Source of the DNA: Methylophilaceae bacterium UBA7525
GTDB lineage: Bacteria > Pseudomonadota > Gammaproteobacteria > Burkholderiales > Methylophilaceae
Assembly (NCBI GenBank): GCA_002479405.1
Contig: DLMX01000071.1
Coordinates: 1-31,757 of the forward strand
Length of the DNA stretch: 31,757 nucleotides
Direction of reading: 5' to 3'
Shown here: in pieces, positions 24,681 to 31,757 of the stretch
How the letters are laid out: the number at the start of each line of letters is the position of its first letter
Position numbering within the stretch: position 1 is the stretch's first letter
Notes under the pieces: model-generated
What the model was told of the DNA's origin: nothing
What the model saw: only the letters and a program-made list of their open reading frames with translations
Database searches by the model: none
Translations under genes and position numbers: made by a program

Positions 24681-25088
24681 TTATTTTGCCGTATCAAGCA
24701 CATGGCGCTTGATGGCGCCGAGCAGTTCTTCCCGGGTGAACGGCTTGGTCAAATATTCTTCGGAGCCCACGATACGCCCGCGGGCACGGTCGAACAACCC
24801 GTCCTTGCTGGACAGCATGATCACGGGGGTATTGCGGAATTTCTGGTTATGCTTGATGAGCGCGCAGGTCTGGTAACCGTCCAGACGCGGCATCATGATG
24901 TCGACGAAGATGATGTTGGGGTTGTAATCGGCGATCTTCGACAGCGCTTCAAAACCGTCATTGGCGGTAATGACATCGCAACCCTCCTTCTTCAGGAGGG
25001 TCTCGGCGGTACGCCGGATGGTCTTGCTATCGTCGATTACCAGGACCTTGAGTCCCTGGAAGCCTTCTTCTGCTGCGTCGCTGGCCAC
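24681..25088 (-). CDS. pilG: PilG, single-domain response regulator
   Basis: A 135-residue CheY-like receiver: VLVIDDSKTIRRTAE, aspartate in IIFVDIMMPRLDG, switch serine in IMLSSKDG and lysine in EYLTKPFT. The SKTIRRTAETLLKKEGC and FDRARGRIVGSEEYLTKPF segments are typical of PilG, which in Pseudomonas promotes pilus extension and cAMP signalling with FimL/FimV/CyaB. It starts with GTG at 25088; the nearby ATG at 25099 is out of frame. It is the first gene of the operon. The promoter should lie in the 181-base gap shared with gshA. On the minus strand a TTGTGG...TATGAT pair with a spacer of about 15 bases is the best I can see there, and it is weak. Confidence 0.92.
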   Translation of the reverse strand: MASDAAEEGFQGLKVLVIDDSKTIRRTAETLLKKEGCDVITANDGFEALSKIADYNPNIIFVDIMMPRLDGYQTCALIKHNQKFRNTPVIMLSSKDGLFDRARGRIVGSEEYLTKPFTREELLGAIKRHVLDTAK

Positions 25089-25228
25089 TGCGCCCCCATC
25101 TGCCTTGAGTTATGTTTCTCTATAGTCCCTGACAGGCTCGCGAGATTTTTATCATATTCTTTAAAAGCAATCCACAAGCCCTTATTAACCCGAACGTTTC
25201 CGGTCGTCCTCCGCCACCCGCCCGCGGC

Positions 25229-25237
25229 TGGTACACT
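25229..25237 (+). promoter_or_regulatory. Candidate extended -10 promoter of gshA
   Basis: TGGTACACT fits an extended -10 (TGnTACACT), with a start near 25244 and a leader of about 26 bases. No good -35 is visible, and gshA has no clear SD before its ATG. Confidence 0.3.
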
Positions 25238-25269
25238 TCCCCAAGCTGAGCCCTCAACCGTTGGCCATT

Positions 25270-26565
25270 ATGACTACTGCACTGCACGCCGTCCCCCATC
25301 TCACCACCGCACTCACCGGCCCCCTGCTGCAGCTGGAGTCCCACCTGCTCGACCACCAGGCCGAGATCGAGGCCTGGTTCCGTGACCAGTGGCGGCAGAC
25401 CCCGGCCCCCTTCTATACCTCGGTGGACCTGCGCAACGCCGGCTTCAAGCTGGCGCCGGTGGACACCAACCTGTTCCCCGCCGGCTTCAACAACCTCAAC
25501 CCGGCCTTCGAGGCCCTGTGCATCCAGGCCATCCAGTCGGCGCTGGAACGGCTCTACCCCACCGCCCGCCGCGTGCTGCTGGTGCCGGAGAGCCATACCC
25601 GCAACCTGTTCTATCTGGAAAGCCTGGCCACCCTGCGCGAGCTCATCGCCCGCGCCGGTTACGAGACCCGCATCGGCTCGCTGCTGCCGGATCTGGACGG
25701 GCCGCTCGTCATTGAGCTGCCCTCCGGCCGCAAGGTGACCCTGGAGCCGGTACTCCGCGTCGGCGACAAGGTGGGGCTGGGCGACGACTTCTACCCCTGC
25801 GTGGTGGTGCTGAACAATGACCTCTCCGGCGGCCGCCCGGAGATCCTCGAGAACCTGGACCAGGCGGTGGTGCCGCCGCTGGGCATCGGCTGGTCGTCCC
25901 GCATCAAGTCCGGCCACTTCGGCCACTACCGCAAGGTGGCCGAGGAGTTCGCCGCCATGGCCGAGATCGACCCCTGGCTCATCGACCCGCTGTTCCGCAA
26001 CTGCGGCGAAATAGACTTCATGAAGCGCGAGGGGGAGGACTGTCTGGCGCGCAACGTCGACGCCGTGCTGTCCGCCATCCGCCAGAAATATGCCCAGTAC
26101 GGCATCGACAAGCCGCCCTTCGTGGTGATCAAGTCCGAGTCCGGTACCTACGGCATGGCGGTGATGACCGCCCACAGCGTGGATGAGGTACGCGAACTGA
26201 ACCGCAAGCAGCGCACCCACATGTCCAAGACCAAGGAAGGCCAGGCGGTGAGCAAGGTGATCATCCAGGAGGGCGTCTACACCTTTGAGACCTGGGGCGA
26301 AGCCAATGCAGTGGCCGAGCCGGTGGTGTACATGATCGACCACTTCGTGGTGGGCGGTTTCTACCGCGTGCACACCGGGCGCGGCCCCAACGAAAATCTC
26401 AACGCCCCCGGCATGCACTTCGAGCCGCTGGCCTTCGCCGAGCCCTGCAACATGCCCGACTGCGCCGAGTTTCCTGACGCCGGCGTCAACCGCTTCTACG
26501 CCTACGGCGTCATCGCCCGCCTGGCCCTGCTGGCGGCGGCGCGGGAGATTCGTGCGCTGGGCTGA
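25270..26565 (+). CDS. gshA: Glutamate-cysteine ligase, Acidithiobacillus ferrooxidans type
   Basis: A 431-residue enzyme of the distinct proteobacterial GshA family first defined from A. ferrooxidans, unrelated in sequence to E. coli GshA. It joins glutamate and cysteine with ATP, the first step of glutathione synthesis. Conserved blocks include FYTSVDLRNAGFKLAPVDTNLFPAGFNNL, LLVPESHTRNLFY, PPLGIGWSSRIKSGHF, FVVIKSESGTYGMAVM (an ATP-grasp-like loop) and IIQEGVYTFETWGEANAVAEPVVYMIDHFVVGGFYRVHTGRG. The ATG at 25270 was preferred to a TTG three codons earlier. No gshB is adjacent. It is divergent from pilG, and the next gene on the same strand begins 64 bases downstream. Confidence 0.9.
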   Translation: MTTALHAVPHLTTALTGPLLQLESHLLDHQAEIEAWFRDQWRQTPAPFYTSVDLRNAGFKLAPVDTNLFPAGFNNLNPAFEALCIQAIQSALERLYPTARRVLLVPESHTRNLFYLESLATLRELIARAGYETRIGSLLPDLDGPLVIELPSGRKVTLEPVLRVGDKVGLGDDFYPCVVVLNNDLSGGRPEILENLDQAVVPPLGIGWSSRIKSGHFGHYRKVAEEFAAMAEIDPWLIDPLFRNCGEIDFMKREGEDCLARNVDAVLSAIRQKYAQYGIDKPPFVVIKSESGTYGMAVMTAHSVDEVRELNRKQRTHMSKTKEGQAVSKVIIQEGVYTFETWGEANAVAEPVVYMIDHFVVGGFYRVHTGRGPNENLNAPGMHFEPLAFAEPCNMPDCAEFPDAGVNRFYAYGVIARLALLAAAREIRALG

Positions 26566-26629
26566 GGTGCCATGGAGCGCCAACACCTGTAACATCACGG
26601 TTTATGCGCGCACTCCATAGCCCTCTTTC

Positions 26630-27829
26630 ATGACCCTCGACCTGGCGAAAAAGACTGTTCTCGTCATCGACGACTTCCAGAACATGCGCGCCACCCTGCG
26701 CCAGATGCTGATCACCATCGGCGTACAGGAGGTGGATTCGGCGCTCAAGGCCGAGGAAGCGCTGGAACGCATGCGCGCCAAGCGCTACGACATCGTGCTG
26801 TGCGACTACAACCTGGGCGCCGGCATGGACGGCCAGCAGCTGCTGGAAACGGCGCGCGCCGAGGGTCTGGTCGGCCACGGCACCACCTTTATCATGGTGA
26901 CGGCGGAAAATTCCAGCGAGATGGTGATGGGCGCCCTGGAAACCCTGCCCGACGCCTACCTGACCAAACCCTTTACCAAAGACCTGCTGCGCGCCCGCCT
27001 GGCCCGTGTGCTGCCGCGCAAGGCACCGCTGCAGCCGGTGGACGAGGCCCTGCGCAAGGGTGACACGGCCAAGGCCATCGCCGTGCTCGATGGGCTGTTG
27101 GGCGACAAACCGGCCCATGCCGCCGAACTGCTGCGCCTCAAGGCCGAACTGCTGCTCAAGGGCGGCGACGACGCCGATGCGACGGCGCTCTGCCGCCAGG
27201 TTCTGGAGACCAAACCCCTGGCCTGGGCCTACACCCTGCTGGGCCAGATCGCCGCCCGGCAAGGCCGGTTGGCCGAGGCGGAACAGCAGTTCCGCGAGGC
27301 CATCGCCCTCACCCCCGCCTACATGGCGGCCCACGACGGCCTGGCCGCCGTGCTGGAGGCCGGCGGCGACAAACAGGCGGCCTTCGGGGTACTGGTCGCG
27401 GCCGTGGAACGCTCCGCCAAGTCCCTGCCGCGCCAGTTGCGTCTGGCCCGGCTGGCGCAGGCGCTGAAGCGTCACGACATCGCCGAGCGGGCCTGGCGCC
27501 GTGTCCTCGCCCTGGCACGGCAGATGGAACAGGACCACCCGTCCTATCATGCCGCCCTGACAGCCATCCTGGCCGCCAAGGGCGAGACGCGCGACGCCCA
27601 GGCGGCGGCGAAGAAGCTGGCGCAGGAATTCCGCCTCCACCCGGAGGTGCCATGGTGGGCGCTGCTGGCCAAGCTGCACCTGCTCGCCCCCGACGCCGAA
27701 CGCGGTGCCGTCATGCAGGAACTGGACACCCTGCTGCAAACCGGGCCCGCGCCCGCCGACGCCGCGCCCGCCCTGGCGGACGCCCTCGGCGCCCTGGGCG
27801 AAACGCAGCGCGCCGCCCGACTGACGTGA
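26630..27829 (+). CDS. Response regulator with receiver domain and TPR output
   Basis: A 399-residue cytoplasmic protein. The receiver (about 8-125) has VLVIDDF, phospho-acceptor Asp59 in VLCDYNLG, the MVTAEN switch threonine and YLTKPFT lysine. From about residue 130 to the end it is helical TPR-like repeats (AEQQFREAIALTPAYMAAHDGLAAVL is the clearest unit, with others around 150-180, 285-320 and 340-390). There is no DNA-binding domain, so output is probably by protein-protein contact, as in VieB-like regulators. There is no recognisable SD before the ATG, yet the receiver starts immediately, so this start must be close to right. A kinase gene follows 16 bases later, making a two-component pair. 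Confidence 0.85.
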   Translation: MTLDLAKKTVLVIDDFQNMRATLRQMLITIGVQEVDSALKAEEALERMRAKRYDIVLCDYNLGAGMDGQQLLETARAEGLVGHGTTFIMVTAENSSEMVMGALETLPDAYLTKPFTKDLLRARLARVLPRKAPLQPVDEALRKGDTAKAIAVLDGLLGDKPAHAAELLRLKAELLLKGGDDADATALCRQVLETKPLAWAYTLLGQIAARQGRLAEAEQQFREAIALTPAYMAAHDGLAAVLEAGGDKQAAFGVLVAAVERSAKSLPRQLRLARLAQALKRHDIAERAWRRVLALARQMEQDHPSYHAALTAILAAKGETRDAQAAAKKLAQEFRLHPEVPWWALLAKLHLLAPDAERGAVMQELDTLLQTGPAPADAAPALADALGALGETQRAARLT

Positions 27830-27845
27830 CCTCACGGAGAGCCGC

Positions 27846-28532
27846 TTGAGCAACATCGACTTCAGCACCATCCTCGCCATCAGCATCCACGACACCAAGA
27901 ATGCCCTCGGCATGGTGCTCAACTCGCTGGACGGCCTGCTCGACCCGGACACCGGCGAGTGCCGCTGCGACGCCTCTCATGTCGCACGCCTGCAATACGA
28001 GGCACGCCGGGTCAACGACAACCTGGTGCAGCTGCTCACCCTCTACCGTACCGACAAGGGGCTGTACCAGCCGCGCTTCGGCACCTGCCTGGTGTATGAA
28101 CTGCTGGAAGACTACTACCTGTCCAACAAGCCGATGATGGACCACCACGGTGTCAACTGTGACATCGACTGCGAGGAAGACCTCGCCTGGACGCTGGATC
28201 AGGCCATGGTGGCGGCGGTGCTGGAAAACGTCATCACCAACACCGTGCGCTACACGCGCGATCGCCTGCGCATGGCGGCGCAAAACACCGGCGGCTGGCT
28301 GTTGCTGGACATCGAAGACAACGGCCCCGGCTTTCCCGCCGCCATGCTCGGCCGCCGCGCCATCGACGAAGACGCCCCCCTCGACCCCAACGCCGGGCGC
28401 ACCGGCCTCGGCCTCTATTTCTGCGCCCTCATCGCCCAGATGCACGGTAGCGGCACGGAGCACGGCTACATTGAGCTGTCCAACGACGGCAGCCTCGGCG
28501 GCGGTCGCTTCCGCCTGGCCCTGCCGGGCTGA
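27846..28532 (+). CDS. Minimal soluble histidine kinase
   Basis: A 228-residue kinase with no transmembrane segment, PAS, GAF or HAMP domain. The H-box is right at the N-terminus (His15 in SIHDTKNALG). The catalytic domain has an N-box (VLENVITNTVRYT, about 125-137), G1 (DNGPGF, 158-163) and G2 (GRTGLGL, 184-190) and ends with the GGGRFRLALPG strand. It begins with TTG at 27846, supported by a GGAG ribosome site 6-7 bases upstream and by the fact that the H-box begins almost at once. It is the evident partner of the REC-TPR regulator just upstream. The input signal must come from another protein or a cytoplasmic ligand. Confidence 0.85.
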   Translation: MSNIDFSTILAISIHDTKNALGMVLNSLDGLLDPDTGECRCDASHVARLQYEARRVNDNLVQLLTLYRTDKGLYQPRFGTCLVYELLEDYYLSNKPMMDHHGVNCDIDCEEDLAWTLDQAMVAAVLENVITNTVRYTRDRLRMAAQNTGGWLLLDIEDNGPGFPAAMLGRRAIDEDAPLDPNAGRTGLGLYFCALIAQMHGSGTEHGYIELSNDGSLGGGRFRLALPG

Positions 28533-28609
28533 CGCCCTCCAACGGGTTCACAAAACCGCCCCTTTGTACCGTTGGCCCCGGATTCTCCGGCGTCAAAGCC
28601 CCGCCTTGT

Positions 28610-28618
28610 TGATATAAT
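28610..28618 (+). promoter_or_regulatory. Extended -10 promoter of the fabMG-like gene
   Basis: TGATATAAT is a perfect extended -10 (TGn plus TATAAT). The -35 position (GCGTCA at 28590) is poor, which is tolerated by extended -10 promoters. The start would be near 28625, with a leader of about 22 bases including a CGGGGG ribosome site before the ATG at 28647. Confidence 0.6.
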
Positions 28619-28646
28619 CGCGCCCAACAATAAATCGGGGGTTCCA

Positions 28647-29960
28647 ATGTCTGCACTTACGCCACTACGTGACCTGCCCACCGCGAACATCTTCCGTGCG
28701 GGCGACGTCTTCGTCCTGTTCGGCGAACTGTTCGGCCGCGGCTACGCCAACGGACTCATCGACGAGGCCCGCCGCGCGGGCATGACCATACTCGGCATCA
28801 CCGTCGGCCGCCGCGACGAAAACGACCGCCTGCGCCCGCTCACCGGCGAAGAACTGCAGGAGGCGGAAGGCCGCCTGGGCGGCCGCATCATCAACATCCC
28901 GCTGATGGCCGGTTTCGACATGGACGCGCCGGAAGGCACGCCCACGCCCACCGCTCTGGTGGCCGATCTGAAACTCACCAACTGGCAGGAAGCGAAGTTG
29001 GACTGGGCGCAGATCGAGCGCTGCCGCGAAGTGGGCGTGGCCCGCTTCAAGTCCGCCTTGGCACAAGTGATGACGGAGCTGGACCAGGCCATCCCCGACG
29101 GCGCCAACGTATTCTTCGCCCACACCATGGCCGGCGGCATCCCCAAGACCAAGGTGTTCCTGGCCATCGCCAACCGCATCTACAAGGGCCGCGGCGAGCG
29201 CTTCATGTCCTCGCGGGCGCTGCTCGACTCCGATCTCGGCAAGATGATCCTGATGAACTTCGACGAGGTCACCGCCAACACCTTCCAGTATCTCATCGAG
29301 GGCAGCAGCGGCATTCGCGCCCGCCTGGCCAAGAGCGGCGGCGAGGCGCGCTACACCGCCTACGGTTACCACGGCACCGAAATCCTCATCAACGGCCAGT
29401 ACCAGTGGCAGACCTACACCAACTACACCCAGGGCTACGCCAAGATGCGCCTGGAGCGCCACGCCGAAGCCGCCTGGGCGCAGGGCGTCAAGGCCACGGT
29501 ATTCAACTGCCCGGAGATCCGCACCAACTCCAGCGACATCTTCGTCGGCGTGGAACTGTCGCTGTTTCCGCTGCTCACCGCCTTGCAGAAGGAAGGCTGC
29601 GGCGCCTGGGCCGAGCAGCAGTGGACCGAATGCCAGTCGCTGTTGCAGGACGGCGTGCAACTGCAGCAGATCCTCGACAAGATCGAGCGTTACAACAACG
29701 ACCCGGCCATCGCCCGCTTCCGCAACTTCGCGGCCTGGCCGATGGACAACAGTGCCGAGCTCGCCGAGGTGATGGTCGGTACGTCGGAAGAGATCGTCGA
29801 ACTGCACAAGGATCGCAAGGCGCTGATCAGCGATCACCTCAGCGCCCTGGTGCTGGAAGGCACCGGCCCGCTCATGTTCCACGAGGCTTCCGCCCCCCAC
29901 GGCCCCGTCCTCTGGCTCAACCACGACATCATCGCCAGACAGCTGGCAAAACTGCATTAA
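28647..29960 (+). CDS. FabMG-like enoyl-ACP reductase (atypical SDR-fold family)
   Basis: A 437-residue cytoplasmic protein, longer than classical FabI (~260). The N-terminus (GDVFVLFGELFGRGYANGLIDEARRAGMTILGITVGRRDEN) reads as a Rossmann-like nucleotide-binding strand-loop-helix. Other conserved-looking blocks are LINIPLMAGFD-like IINIPLMAGFDMD, FFAHTMAGGIPKTKVF, the YTAYGYHG stretch and YNNDPAIARFRNFAAWPMDNS. I recognise this as the family NCBI calls FabMG, described from a triclosan-resistant soil-metagenome clone and reported as an NADH-dependent, FabI-type reductase. The assignment is from memory of the family, without alignment. If right, it would reduce trans-2-enoyl-ACP in fatty-acid elongation and could be insensitive to triclosan. 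It is monocistronic, with a good promoter, and converges on the gene at 29967 with a 6-base gap. Confidence 0.65.
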   Translation: MSALTPLRDLPTANIFRAGDVFVLFGELFGRGYANGLIDEARRAGMTILGITVGRRDENDRLRPLTGEELQEAEGRLGGRIINIPLMAGFDMDAPEGTPTPTALVADLKLTNWQEAKLDWAQIERCREVGVARFKSALAQVMTELDQAIPDGANVFFAHTMAGGIPKTKVFLAIANRIYKGRGERFMSSRALLDSDLGKMILMNFDEVTANTFQYLIEGSSGIRARLAKSGGEARYTAYGYHGTEILINGQYQWQTYTNYTQGYAKMRLERHAEAAWAQGVKATVFNCPEIRTNSSDIFVGVELSLFPLLTALQKEGCGAWAEQQWTECQSLLQDGVQLQQILDKIERYNNDPAIARFRNFAAWPMDNSAELAEVMVGTSEEIVELHKDRKALISDHLSALVLEGTGPLMFHEASAPHGPVLWLNHDIIARQLAKLH

Positions 29961-29966
29961 CTACTG

Positions 29967-30392
29967 TCACTTCTCCAACTGTCCCGGCTCGACGGGCAGT
30001 GCCGGATGGCGCACTTCTTCTTTGCCGAAGAACTGCTCCAGTTCGGCCCTGTCGAGCACGGCGGCATAGGCCGCCACGACATAACCGGCCAACCCCTGTG
30101 CCTCTCTGATCAGGCTCCTGGCGAAGATGCGCCGCAACAGGTATTTGAACATCAACCTGAGACGGCGCCGCTCCACATCCTGCTGTACGGCCCAAAGGGC
30201 ATCCCGCCTGGAGCGTGGAAAATCACGCCCCAGGCGGTAATCGATGGCGAGATCCAGTTCCCGGCGCCGCACTTCCCGCCGCTGTTCCCGTGTGGGAACC
30301 GGCGGCAGGTTGCTGTATAGCGCGACGATGGCCCGATCGTATTCCTCGCCGCTCAGGCGAGGGCCATGCCGATGTTCATCATTTGCCGTCAC
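29967..30392 (-). CDS. Hypothetical protein, Arg-rich helical, 141 residues
   Basis: I do not recognise this protein. It begins with GTG at 30392, supported by an AAGGG ribosome site about 6 bases upstream. It is highly charged and mostly helical, with Arg-rich stretches (REQRREVRRRELDLAIDYRLGR, DVERRRLRLMFKYLLRRIFARSL). One short hydrophobic segment (LAGYVVAAYAAVL, about 101-113) is too short for a confident membrane helix. There is no signal peptide and no Cys. It lies 24 bases after the stop of the GVCHQ-motif gene and is probably co-transcribed with it, so the two may act together, for example as a protein and its small partner. The strand, SD and spacing make it a likely real gene. Confidence 0.7.
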   Translation of the reverse strand: MTANDEHRHGPRLSGEEYDRAIVALYSNLPPVPTREQRREVRRRELDLAIDYRLGRDFPRSRRDALWAVQQDVERRRLRLMFKYLLRRIFARSLIREAQGLAGYVVAAYAAVLDRAELEQFFGKEEVRHPALPVEPGQLEK

Positions 30393-30416
30393 GACTACCC
30401 TTTGAACACATCCCGG

Positions 30417-31289
30417 TTATGACTTGAACACCTTTTCGACGATGCTCCGGTCCGCCAACACCACTCGCTCATCCGGCTTGAGATCGAACAATGTCATGTA
30501 TTGTTCCGCCGTCATGGCATTGGCCATCTCGTCCTGAAAGGCAAGGGTGATCTTGTCGAATTCCTCGACAAAGTCACCCGCCCTGGCTTCTCCGACCGCA
30601 AACGGCTTTTCGATCTTCAGTCTGGCCTTCTCGGTATCGTTGCGCACCTGCTTGAGGCGTTTTGCCAATGTTTTGTCCAGCATCGGCCCGAGGTGGAATT
30701 CGGCCTGGTACATAAACAGCTTGAGGTGAAAGGCCGTGGCCTCGGACGCCCGCACCGACTCGGCCTTGATCAGCGGCCTCGCCTCTTCATAGAGGGCCAA
30801 TACGCCGTTGATGTAATGCCAATCCAGTTTGTCCGATACGCTCAATGCTGCAATCGGTGCGGCCTTGATCGCACGCGCCGACAGGACCGGTTCCACGCAT
30901 TCCGGCAGATCGCCGGTTACGCTGGAACACTGGTCGAACGGCGACTTGCACGGCCAGACACCGACACGGCCATAAGTACCGAACATGGCCTCCGAGATGC
31001 TATAGCCGCGGGCGCCGCGCACCGTAATCCCCGCCGGCAGCAGAATGCGGTTGGCCGCCTGATGGCACACGCCGTTGATCAGGTAACACTTGATGCCGGC
31101 CTTCTCGTCCGACTTTGCAATGCAGTTGGCGCGTTTGGTGCTGCCGGTGCCGCGGCGCAGCTCCTTGCCGCCGGTCTTGCCGCCCCAGCACCCCCAGGCC
31201 TTCTTGCCGGTGCCGCATTTAACGTAAGTGTGGTCCGCCTGGTTGGCAAACAGGCTGGTCGGATACGCCATCGCAATCAACGTTCCCAT
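30417..31289 (-). CDS. Unrecognised Cys-rich protein with GVCHQ motif and helical C-terminal domain
   Basis: A 290-residue protein, start ATG 31289 set by a GGAG ribosome site 7 bases upstream. No signal peptide is apparent. The N-terminal half (about 15-135) has eight cysteines (25, 34, 56, 68, 75, 114, 121, 131) and the striking stretches ADHTYVKCG, KAWGCWGGKTGGK, IKCYLINGVCHQAANRIL and FGTYGRVGVWPC. The order of a His in an N-terminal strand (His20) followed by a Cys at a helix start (Cys75) resembles circularly permuted papain-like folds (LRAT, PPPDE, permuted NlpC/P60); this is inference from order alone. The C-terminal half (about 145-290) is helical, with conserved-looking EFHLGPMLDKTL and MTAEQYMTLFDLKPDERVVL. 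A small Arg-rich protein gene follows. Function unknown. Confidence 0.75.
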   Translation of the reverse strand: MGTLIAMAYPTSLFANQADHTYVKCGTGKKAWGCWGGKTGGKELRRGTGSTKRANCIAKSDEKAGIKCYLINGVCHQAANRILLPAGITVRGARGYSISEAMFGTYGRVGVWPCKSPFDQCSSVTGDLPECVEPVLSARAIKAAPIAALSVSDKLDWHYINGVLALYEEARPLIKAESVRASEATAFHLKLFMYQAEFHLGPMLDKTLAKRLKQVRNDTEKARLKIEKPFAVGEARAGDFVEEFDKITLAFQDEMANAMTAEQYMTLFDLKPDERVVLADRSIVEKVFKS

Positions 31290-31332
31290 GGGTCTCTCCT
31301 TGACAATGCTCGAATGGAAATGGAAGTGAAGC

Positions 31333-31373
31333 GGCCTCCCTGGCACGGAACGGTGTGACGCCCACAGGAGGCC
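31333..31373. repeat. Inverted repeat in the divergent intergenic region
   Basis: GGCCTCC (31333-31339) and GGAGGCC (31367-31373) flank 27 bases between the divergent GVCHQ-protein and lipoprotein genes. It could be an operator or the base of a stem. A smaller CCCTG/CAGGG repeat lies at 31396-31411. The 178-base gap shows no convincing -35/-10 pair on either strand; TACACT at 31440-31445 is a possible -10 for the lipoprotein gene. Confidence 0.3.
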
Positions 31374-31467
31374 ACGCTTTCATACTAGCAAATGACCCTG
31401 CGCACACAGGGATTTCTGTCTCACTACCGCGACGGCGGCTACACTTCCTGTCACACATGCGGCTTTG

Positions 31468-31757
31468 ATGAAACACACAGCCATGATTCGACACCGACGC
31501 CATTTCCTCTCACTGCTGTGGTGGTTGACGCTTCTGGCCGGCTGTAGCACCACGCCGGAATCCCTGCGTGACACGGTGGAGCAGGCGCCGGACCCGGCAC
31601 AGGTGCGCGCGGCGCCGGAGCGCCATATCGGCGCCAGCGTGCGTTGGGGCGGCATCATCGCCGCCGTCGACAACGGCCCGACCGAGAGCGTGGTGGTGGC
31701 CGACGAGTCGGCCGACCCGCGTCGTGTGGCCGCCGATCTCCTCATCGAGGCCGAGCA
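31468..31757 (+). CDS. Slp-family outer-membrane lipoprotein, N-terminal part (3' end outside window)
   Basis: About 96 residues are present before the window ends. The N-terminus is a lipoprotein signal: basic RHRRH, hydrophobic LSLLWWLTL, then lipobox LAGC with the cysteine to be lipidated. The mature part has ASVRWGGIIAAVDNG, which matches the RFGGKVINV-type strand of Slp (starvation-inducible) lipoproteins, and a following VVVADES strand. Slp-like proteins are small outer-membrane lipoproteins linked to stationary phase and acid stress. Two in-frame ATGs, at 31468 and 31483, are possible and neither has a clear SD. Divergent from the gene at 31289. Confidence 0.75.
   Translation, partial: MKHTAMIRHRRHFLSLLWWLTLLAGCSTTPESLRDTVEQAPDPAQVRAAPERHIGASVRWGGIIAAVDNGPTESVVVADESADPRRVAADLLIEAE

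Noticed and set aside
25120..26598. 492-codon open frame antisense to gshA, and similar long antisense frames at 26510-27952, 28665-29957 and 19516-21585
   Set aside because: High G+C removes stop codons from the opposite strand. The translations are low-complexity (rich in Gly, His, Gln, Val, Arg), lack motifs, and lie wholly or mostly over well-recognised genes.

Overview
This window reads as chromosomal DNA of a gammaproteobacterium, probably an environmental one of the Chromatiales or a similar group; I cannot name a genus. The basis is housekeeping content typical of Gammaproteobacteria (accA followed by tilS, a type-E DNA polymerase III alpha, purT, divergent ybbA/tesA), a twitching-motility Pil-Chp chemosensory operon, and a glutamate-cysteine ligase of the Acidithiobacillus ferrooxidans type. 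I see no transposase, integrase, tRNA, rRNA or CRISPR array.

Layout, left to right. 1-2.3 kb: the 3' end of a RhlE-like DEAD-box RNA helicase converges on a purT-truncated haemoglobin pair, with a bidirectional terminator between them. 2.36-2.50 kb: an intergenic element with inverted arms built of CACAGAG 9-mers. 2.5-6.6 kb: a TonB-dependent outer-membrane receptor gene followed 11 bases later by a sigma-54-dependent response regulator gene. Upstream lie a good -24/-12 promoter and, further out, two identical 16-bp palindromes 31 bp apart at enhancer distance, which suggests a self-regulating uptake circuit. 6.6-10.5 kb: a YbbA/YbbP-type ABC exporter divergent from a TesA-type GDSL esterase, the two start codons overlapping. 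10.5-16.4 kb: tilS, accA and dnaE, all on the minus strand. 16.5-25.1 kb: pilG-pilH-pilI-pilJ-chpA, transcribed leftwards. 25.3-30.0 kb: gshA, a REC-TPR response regulator with a minimal soluble histidine kinase, and a FabMG-like enoyl-ACP reductase, all on the plus strand. 30.0-31.3 kb: two unrecognised minus-strand genes, one encoding a Cys-rich protein with a GVCHQ motif. 31.5 kb to the end: the start of a Slp-like lipoprotein.

Base composition changes sharply inside chpA near 19.4-19.6 kb. Hand counts on sample 60-base lines give roughly 47-58% G+C to the left and 63-77% to the right. Either the locus is a recombination mosaic or the sequence is a chimeric assembly joined at the conserved HPt coding region. 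This should be settled before the two halves are interpreted as one genome.

The most interesting leads are the receptor/sigma-54 regulator circuit at 2.5-6.6 kb, the GVCHQ protein with its small partner at 30-31.3 kb, and the mid-gene composition break. All coordinates and motifs were read by eye; no database search was possible.
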